Shown: positions 62,001 to 64,000 of the stretch, in pieces | How the letters are laid out: every line of letters begins with the position of its first letter | Position numbering within the stretch: the stretch's first letter is position 1 | Source: Ricordea florida | Taxonomy: Eukaryota; Cnidaria; Anthozoa; Corallimorpharia; Ricordeidae | Assembly (NCBI GenBank): GCA_949710005.1 | Contig: OX453284.1 | Location: forward strand, 4,742,001 to 4,806,000 | DNA length: 64,000 bases | Direction of reading: 5' to 3' | Translations under genes and position numbers: made by a program | The notes under the pieces: model-generated | Databases searched by the model: none | The model's input: the letters and a program-made list of their open reading frames with translations, nothing else | What the model was told of the DNA's origin: nothing

Positions 62001-64000
62001 CCGTTGCATCTGGCTGTGTAGTTGGTGCCGTTGTATTTGGCTGTGTAGTTGGTGCCGTTGTATTTGGCTGTGTAGTTGGTGCCGTTGCATCTGGCTGTGT
62101 AGTTGGTGCCGTTGTATTTGGCTGTGTAGTTAGTACCGTTGTATTTGGCTGTGTAGTTGGAACCGTTGTATTTGGCTGTGTAGTTGGTACCGTTGTATTT
62201 GGCTGTGTAGTTGGTGGCGTTGTATTTGGCTGTGTAGTTGCTGCGGTTCTATCTGCCTGTGTAGTTGGTGCCGTTGTATTTGGCTGTGTAGTTGGTGTTG
62301 TTGTATTTGGCTGTGTACTTGGTGCAGTTGTATTTGGCTGTGTCGTTGGTGCAGTTGTATTTGGCTGTGCAGTTGGTGCCGTTGTATTTGGCTGTGTAGT
62401 TGGTGCCGTTGTATTTGGCTGTGCAGTTGGTACCGTTGTATTTGGCTGTGTAGTTGGTGCCGTTGTATCTGGCTGTGTAGTTGGTGCCGTTGTATTTGAC
62501 TGTGTAGTTGGTGCTGTTGTATTTGGCTGTGTAGTTGACGCCGTTGTATTTGGCTGTGTAGTTGGTGCCGTTGTATCTGGCTGTGTAGTTGGTGCCGTTG
62601 TATTTGGCTGTGTAGTTGGTGCCGTTGTATTTGGCTGTGTAGTTGGTGCCGTTGTATCTGGCTGTGTAGTTGGTGCCGTTGTATTTGGCTGTGTAGTTGA
62701 TGCAGTTGTATTTGGATGTGTAGTTGGTGCCGTTGTATTTGGCTGTGTAGTTGGCGCTGTTGTACCTGGCTGTGTAGTTGGTTCCGTTGTATCTGGCTGT
62801 GTAGTAGTAGGAGGCGGTGGAGCTGAAACAAATGGAAGACGATTGTGGTTAATGCCAAGACTGCGAGTATTTTAGCTGTTGTCGCCTACAAGTAACCCCA
62901 GTTATGTGATCACGTGACACTATGTTTCACTTCGTAATCTTGAGTTTTAGTCGTGCGGAAAAGTAATTGAATTGTGTAAAGCATTACATTTTATACGATC
63001 ATGCATTTCTATGGATTTCAGTATTTGACATCGACTTGCGCATTGATTTTTCTCCTCTGCCAGAACTAAGAAGTGTAACTCTTTATTGCGTGGGAATGAT
63101 TAATACCTATTACTCTAACCGAGTTCGAGGTCCTTACGGTAAGTTACAGACCGAGTTTTTTCCGCTCGGATTTATGGCCGTAACGGATAAAATGAGGAAA
63201 AAACACAACCCTACCATTTTTCATCAGCTTGACATTCATAATGTGGGAACCCAGAGCTCATCTGCTAGCTGTACCATGCTGATGAGGCCTGATAAGGCCA
63301 AAACAGCTGTCCATGGCTGCTGGCCTTTGAGCTCAATTTTTTCATCTTTTCTTTGGTAGCAACAGGGTTTTATCCCTTCTACCACTGTCGCCTCAGTGCG
63401 CACATGGGTTGCTTTAACACACCCTTACTACATTTTGACGCTGTCATTTCAAGCCACATTCCATAACCCTACCATTTTTCATCACCTTGACATTAATAAT
63501 GTGGGAACCCAGAGCTGTACCATAATGATGAGGCCTAACAAGGCCGAAACAGCTGTCCATGGCTGCTGGCTTTTGAGCTTAATTTTTCATCTTTTTTTGG
63601 TAGCAGTAGGGTTTTATCCTTTCTACCACTGTCGCCTCGGTGGGCATATGTGTGACTTTAACATACCCTTACTTCATTTTGATGCTGTCATTTCAAGCCA
63701 CATCCCATAACCCTACCATTTTTCATCACCGTATAGTGAAATACGACCCGCTAATTTGAATAATAACAGCGCGTGTCCCAACCTACGGATATAATAAAGC
63801 TGGTTATTGAGGGCATTACGATAATGTATACCTGTAGGTAACGGTCGTGGTACGTTCTTTAGGAACTCAATTTGGCCTCCAAGGTTTCCCCTTGGTTGGT
63901 AACGTGCGACAATGTAATGAATGTTTGGTCCAGTGGCCACACCCACCCCCAACTGACCAGATGCTCGCCATACAACCTGCGTAAAATGACGCCATTGCTG
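29188..64000 (-). CDS. Giant CAP-mucin-TSP1-NIDO-AMOP-VWD-EGF membrane protein, 5' incomplete
   Basis: Thirty-eight exons totalling about 10.6 kb of coding sequence (about 3,540 codons) chain with matching phases and GT/AG borders. They run from the window edge to a TGA at 29188. Exons not listed in the domain entries are 37458-37654 and 32407-32534. N to C: three CAP + Thr/Pro-array units, a short unknown module, 11 TSP1, NIDO, AMOP, VWD, Cys-rich segment, linker, EGF-like domains, SEA-like region, transmembrane helix, short basic tail. NIDO-AMOP-VWD-EGF-TM is the order known from MUC4, SUSD2-type proteins and coral mucin-like skeletal matrix proteins. Fusion to CAP domains, mucin arrays and TSP1 repeats is the unusual part. 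The signal peptide and start lie beyond the window. It is predicted to be a very large, heavily glycosylated cell-surface or shed extracellular protein. Splitting into two genes cannot be excluded without transcripts, but no stop, poly(A) site or phase break separates the halves. Confidence 0.8.
29562..29882 (+). repeat. 35-bp direct repeats flanking a 250-bp insert
   Basis: The 35-base sequence beginning TAATAATTATAATTTAAGAA is present at 29562-29596 and, with no mismatch seen, at 29848-29882. The intervening segment has no coding content. It lies in the last intron of the mucin-like gene and resembles an insertion with an unusually long target duplication. Confidence 0.75.
30087..30562 (+). 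mobile_element. tRNA-derived SINE with (ATC)n tail
   Basis: Head ACCGGTTAGCTCAGTGGGTA with B box GTGGGTTCAAATCCTCGAC. The central part includes GACGATAAACGTAGGTCCCG and GGGACGTTAAAGAACCCAC, a block widely conserved in animal SINEs. The tail GTAAAGCGCTTTGAG and GCGCTATATAAATC is followed by (ATC)n at about 30525-30562. The anticodon stem is broken, so this is a SINE and not a tRNA gene. It lies in the last intron of the mucin-like gene. Confidence 0.75.
31222..31830. mobile_element. MITE family with CCGCACAGGTCCCTACTTC termini
   Basis: The motif CCGCACAGGTCCCTACTTCA followed by TTATGCATGC occurs at about 31235 and 31289. Its reverse complement, GCATGCATAATAAAGTAGGG with ACCTGTGCGG, occurs at about 31378 and again near 31778. 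These form terminal inverted repeats around short AT-rich centres. A further cluster of four half-elements lies at 34040-34320. Confidence 0.65.
32727..36356 (-). CDS. EGF-like domain exons
   Basis: Exon 36017-36356 holds two EGF-like units ([29 protein letters not shown]). Then come single-domain exons, all phase 1-1: 35179-35301 ([16 protein letters not shown]), 34425-34547 ([15 protein letters not shown]), 33323-33445 ([15 protein letters not shown]), 32944-33066 ([16 protein letters not shown]), 32727-32855 ([15 protein letters not shown]). Four are 123 bp and the last is 129 bp. The D-[IV]-[DN]-E-C start marks calcium-binding EGF domains. The 33323-33445 unit lacks it (PISRCN). An exon at 37458-37654 upstream encodes a Val/Ser/Thr-rich linker ([20 protein letters not shown]) with N-glycosylation sequons. 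Confidence 0.88.
33514..33796 (-). mobile_element. MITE, inverted relative of 13931-14142, with nested hairpin
   Basis: Contains CAGTTAGTACGCGCGCTGTG at the left and CGAACTCGATTAATAAGAGA at the right, the reverse order of the 13931 copy. The centre carries an extra hairpin, CGTCGATTTATGGCCC against GGGCCATAAATCGACG, absent from the other copy. It lies in an EGF-region intron. Confidence 0.7.
34040..34320. repeat. Cluster of MITE half-elements
   Basis: Four copies of the GGTCCCTAC..CATTATGCAT motif in alternating orientation, separated by 50-100 bases with related centres (GTACGGTTTCGTTCTCAGAA and similar). This suggests nested or serial insertion of the 31222-type MITE next to the EGF exon at 34425-34547. 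Confidence 0.6.
35455..35830 (+). repeat. CCAATCA-rich degenerate tandem array
   Basis: About nine units of roughly 40-60 bases, each with CCAATCAAA or CCAATCAGA followed by a GCxxGCGC-type segment (for example CTCCAATCAAACGCTAGCAA). It lies in the intron between two EGF-containing exons. Confidence 0.65.
36679..37400 (+). repeat. 106-bp satellite array in intron
   Basis: Six to seven head-to-tail units with period 106-107 bases. The core is AACCATGCAGTGTGACCATT, then AAAGCTACTGAACAGTACTG and TACTGTGGTACTGTTTG. The last units near the right edge are more diverged. Each unit contains the inverted pair AACAGTAC / GTACTGTT. The same unit occurs in two other introns of this gene. Confidence 0.85.
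37870..37950 (+). mobile_element. Degenerate tRNA-like sequence
   Basis: TATAGCTCAGTGGTAGAGCG is a good A box and GGTCGTAAGTTCATCTG a poor B box, with an extended, unpaired anticodon region. It is most likely a SINE head or tRNA pseudogene. Confidence 0.4.
38023..39443 (-). CDS. VWD domain and following Cys-rich segment
   Basis: Exons 39225-39443, 38395-38727 and 38023-38277, all phase 1-1. The first begins [20 protein letters not shown], the classic VWD opening. The second has [19 protein letters not shown], the calcium-site loop of VWD domains. The third reads [13 protein letters not shown], then [15 protein letters not shown], a segment that regularly follows VWD in SUSD2/MUC4-like proteins. 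GDPH has been linked to autocatalytic cleavage in MUC2/MUC4; the aspartate and proline are present (WGDPHF). Confidence 0.9.
39630..40520 (+). repeat. 106-bp satellite, scattered units
   Basis: About six diverged units of the 36679-37400 satellite (near 39645, 39905, 39985, 40160, 40265, 40370 and a partial one near 40480), interrupted by unrelated sequence. They lie in the intron between the AMOP exon and the first VWD exon. Confidence 0.75.
40666..41180 (-). CDS. AMOP domain exon
   Basis: 515 nt, phase 2 to 1. It begins with the end of NIDO (GVWFFRLD), then [20 protein letters not shown] starts the AMOP domain. Cysteines continue through [35 protein letters not shown] and [14 protein letters not shown] is a cysteine-rich domain of adhesion-associated MUC4- and SUSD2-type proteins. 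The run of Arg at the C-terminal end (RRRRR) could be a protease cleavage site (inference). Confidence 0.9.
41213..41420 (+). repeat. (TATCTA)n microsatellite
   Basis: Two runs of TATCTA/TCTATA hexamers (41213-41292 and about 41364-41420), separated by a 70-base unique segment. They lie between the NIDO and AMOP exons. Confidence 0.9.
41786..44708 (-). CDS. NIDO domain (four exons)
   Basis: Exons 44572-44708, 43307-43672, 42747-42847 and 41786-41881 (phases 1-0, 0-0, 0-2, 2-2). Diagnostic segments in order: [69 protein letters not shown] and AGYNAGDK. They match the extracellular nidogen-like (NIDO) domain found N-terminal to AMOP in MUC4-type proteins. The 366-nt exon carries an insertion-like stretch ([19 protein letters not shown]) typical of the family. 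Confidence 0.88.
42088..42131. repeat. AT-rich perfect hairpin
   Basis: ATATTTACTAAAAAAAATTA followed by its near reverse complement ending TTTTTTAGTAAATAT. It lies in a NIDO-region intron, and the function is unknown. Confidence 0.7.
42370..42545 (-). mobile_element. tRNA(Thr)-like SINE, minus strand
   Basis: On the minus strand: GGCAGCGTGGTCGAGTGGTT (A box), then CCGGACTTGTAATCTGG, an anticodon arm with TGT, then GTTCAATTCCCGTCC (B box). Acceptor strands do not pair and an unrelated body follows, so it is a SINE and not a working tRNA gene. Confidence 0.6.
44225..44525 (-). mobile_element. tRNA-derived SINE, minus strand
   Basis: Reverse-strand relative of the 18705-18995 SINE, with GGTTAGCGTGTCAGGCTTCC, GCAGTTCGAGTCCTTGTGAT, GTGTATAATTGGGTACCATA and CATACTCCCAGGTGCTTCAT. 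It ends about 50 bases before the NIDO exon at 44572-44708. Confidence 0.65.
44951..45133. repeat. Long near-perfect palindrome
   Basis: The left arm begins AGGTATCTTATATACAAGGC. The right arm ends with the complement, GCCTTGTATATAAGATACC. The arms are about 75-80 bases with few mismatches and include AAACCAAACGTTTTCGGCT. The loop is (GAT)n-like. A 180-base foldback, probably a MITE, in the intron between TSP1 repeat 11 and NIDO. Confidence 0.85.
45429..51769 (-). CDS. Eleven thrombospondin type-1 repeat exons
   Basis: Exons, in protein order: 51599-51769, 50711-50881, 49636-49806, 48865-49035, 48272-48442, 47786-47956, 47337-47507, 47066-47236, 46670-46840, 46107-46277, 45429-45599. Every exon is 171 bp, phase 1-1, one 57-residue TSP1 domain each. 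Typical features are [28 protein letters not shown] and six cysteines ending in CPG. The first Trp lies in DGNFxxWG, and the WxxW pair fits C-mannosylation. Repeats 5 and 7 are close relatives, as are 6 and 8, so a two-exon block was duplicated. TSP1 arrays bind glycosaminoglycans and matrix proteins in other animals and are common in coral skeletal matrix proteins. Confidence 0.93.
45741..45855. mobile_element. Foldback MITE with AGGGACGGACCATTAG termini
   Basis: AGGGACGGACCATTAGAAAA at the left and its reverse complement TTTTCTAATGGTCCGTCCCT at the right. Inner arms GGGGAGGGGGGTGGGGAA and TTCCCCACCCCCCCC flank a short A-rich loop. It lies between TSP1 repeats 10 and 11. Confidence 0.8.
46440..46640 (+). 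repeat. 106-bp satellite, two units in TSP1 intron
   Basis: Two diverged units of the same satellite (CTACTGAGCAGTACTGTATT, then CCATGCAGTGTGACCATTAT), directly downstream in transcript sense of TSP1 exon 46670-46840. Confidence 0.75.
48118..48185. mobile_element. Short inverted-repeat element
   Basis: CGCAGCTGTTCTTAG and CTAAGAACAGCTGC flank a 27-base centre with GTCTCGTCACGAAACGCTCC. It is a small MITE-like hairpin in the intron between TSP1 repeats 5 and 6. Confidence 0.6.
49850..50690. other. TSP1 intron with unclassified repeats
   Basis: Contains several copies of CCCTATTTATGACxTGACC near 49900-50000. It also holds an AT-rich block with GTATATAAGAAACG near 50260, which could be promoter-like LTR sequence. 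No coding domain was seen. Confidence 0.35.
52264..52436 (+). repeat. (GATA)n/(CATA)n compound microsatellite
   Basis: TAGA/GATA tetramers, then about 30 CATA tetramers with two GGTAGA interruptions, then GATA again. Open frames here (MYVC repeats) are artefacts. It lies in the intron between the unrecognised module and TSP1 repeat 1. Confidence 0.95.
52701..53564 (-). CDS. Unrecognised ~95-aa module (two exons)
   Basis: Exon 53479-53564 encodes [20 protein letters not shown] and QPPRNCSS, phase 0 to 2. Exon 52701-52900 encodes [20 protein letters not shown] followed by [20 protein letters not shown] and a hydrophobic [15 protein letters not shown], ending phase 1. With about 95 residues, three cysteines and alternating hydrophobic positions, it looks like a small folded alpha/beta domain at the junction of the mucin arrays and the TSP1 repeats. 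I cannot assign it to a family; a divergent SEA-like fold is only a guess. Confidence 0.7.
53682..54424 (-). CDS. Thr/Pro-rich mucin array exon, unit 1
   Basis: 743-nt exon starting with the shared leader [13 protein letters not shown], then about 23 TTQP[GDN]TT[AE]P units, then a unique end ([11 protein letters not shown], later [14 protein letters not shown]) at donor GAG|GTTTGC. Gly and Asp are more frequent at the variable position than in units 2 and 3, and several units have Glu for Ala. Phase changes from 1 to 0, linking to the next, non-repeated module. Confidence 0.82.
54695..55153. repeat. MITE relic with internal repeat in CAP-mucin intron
   Basis: CGAGTTCGAGGTCCTTACGG near 54719 and TAGTGAAATACGACCCGCTA ... 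CAGCGCGTG ... GATATAATAAA near 55090-55153 are diverged ends of the 13931-14142 MITE family. Between them lies one roughly 260-bp unit bounded by AACCCTACCATTTTTCATCA. The same intron in units 2 and 3 (58731-59739 and 62823-63831) has two such internal units. Confidence 0.6.
55189..55686 (-). CDS. CAP domain exon 1
   Basis: 498 nt, phase 1-1, acceptor CTTTCAG, donor ACAG|GTATAC. Full CAP domain with [40 protein letters not shown] and [11 protein letters not shown]. It joins upstream to mucin array unit 2 and downstream to mucin array unit 1 in the same phase, so the modules alternate. Confidence 0.9.
57165..58730 (-). CDS. Thr/Pro-rich mucin array exon, unit 2
   Basis: 1566-nt exon, phase 1-1, about 58 copies of the TTQPNTTAP unit. 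Same acceptor leader (APPPP) and same SSQPG end as unit 3. It contains an internal duplication of about 189 bp (seven units, 57661-57850 against 57850-58039) that unit 3 lacks. The total is 459 nt longer than unit 3, exactly 17 repeat units, and the reading frame is preserved. Confidence 0.85.
59740..60237 (-). CDS. CAP domain exon 2
   Basis: 498 nt, phase 1-1. One CAP/SCP (CRISP, antigen 5, PR-1) domain: [29 protein letters not shown] and [17 protein letters not shown] contain the His-Glu-Glu-His cavity residues. In the second family signature ([11 protein letters not shown]) the usual Cys is Ala. It differs from copy 1 at three residues that I can see (Thr for Ile, Ser for Ala, Asp for Gly). 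Roles of CAP domains vary (matrix, lipid binding, immunity); none can be fixed here. Confidence 0.9.
61716..62822 (-). CDS. Thr/Pro-rich mucin array exon, unit 3
   Basis: 1107-nt exon, acceptor TTTCAG|CTCCACC, phase 1 in and out, about 41 copies of a 9-residue unit with consensus TTQPNTTAP. Asn alternates with Asp and occasionally Gly. Thr makes up nearly half the residues, as in densely O-glycosylated mucin domains. NTT is also an N-glycosylation sequon. The correct frame has no ATG. Long open frames in other phases and on the plus strand here are by-products of the 27-bp periodicity. The exon ends SSQPG at the donor G|GTAAAA. Confidence 0.85.
63832..64000 (-). CDS. CAP domain exon 3 (cut by window edge)
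   Basis: C-terminal part of a CAP/SCP domain with the same donor (ACAG|GTATAC) and phase as the two complete copies. The visible residues, including [17 protein letters not shown], match copy 2. Confidence 0.85.

Larger units (their letters stand above)
55189..63831 (-). repeat. Tandem segmental duplication of CAP+mucin unit
   Basis: Two consecutive units, 55189-59739 (4551 bp) and 59740-63831 (4092 bp). Each contains a CAP exon, a 1478-bp intron, a mucin-array exon and a 1009-bp intron. Both intron lengths are identical between units, and sequence is nearly identical throughout. The whole 459-bp length difference is in the mucin exon (17 x 27 bp). The third unit, nearest the TSP1 exons, has a shorter 764-bp intron and a diverged array, so it is older. 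Confidence 0.9.

Overview
This window is eukaryotic genomic DNA: spliced genes with canonical GT/AG borders, long AT-rich introns full of decayed transposons, and extracellular domain families restricted to animals. The gene content (a secreted alpha-carbonic anhydrase beside a very large NIDO-AMOP-VWD-EGF mucin-like membrane protein with thrombospondin repeats) and the repeat content suggest a cnidarian, most likely a hexacoral such as a stony coral. The species call is inference. There are no bacterial features.

Layout. 1-2.6 kb: repeats and one 200-base assembly gap. 2.6-3.85 kb (+): the 3' part of a galactose 3-O-sulfotransferase-like Golgi enzyme. 3.85-9.6 kb: transposon remnants (an OTU-containing Helitron-like relic, an unclassified 0.5-kb dispersed repeat, a LINE tail). 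9.69-21.63 kb (+): a complete 7-exon secreted alpha-carbonic anhydrase, 291 aa, with introns stuffed with LINE, SINE, Helitron and MITE material. 21.6-25.8 kb: intergenic repeats. 25.86-28.44 kb (+): a decayed second carbonic anhydrase copy with a lost splice acceptor and several frame breaks. 29.19-64.0 kb (-): one giant gene whose 38 visible exons I could chain with fully consistent intron phases. It runs off the right edge.

The giant gene reads, N to C: [CAP domain + Thr/Pro-rich mucin array] three times (the first CAP cut by the window edge), a short unrecognised cysteine-containing module, 11 thrombospondin type-1 repeats each on a 171-bp exon, NIDO, AMOP, VWD with a following cysteine-rich segment, a beta-rich linker, EGF-like domains including five small exons of which three carry a calcium-binding signature, a SEA-like region, one transmembrane helix and a 38-residue basic cytoplasmic tail. 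The C-terminal half has the MUC4/SUSD2 or coral mucin-like-protein order; the N-terminal half adds CAP domains and O-glycosylation arrays. The CAP/mucin part is a recent tandem duplication. The two complete units (4551 and 4092 bp) differ in length by exactly 17 copies of the 27-bp mucin repeat, and their introns are identical in length.

The carbonic anhydrase pair and the mucin-like gene are convergent (tail to tail). Secreted carbonic anhydrases and mucin-like, TSP and VWD proteins are both known components of coral skeletal or mucus matrices. A shared extracellular role is therefore plausible but not shown by the sequence. Nothing here was searched against a database; all family calls come from motifs read directly.
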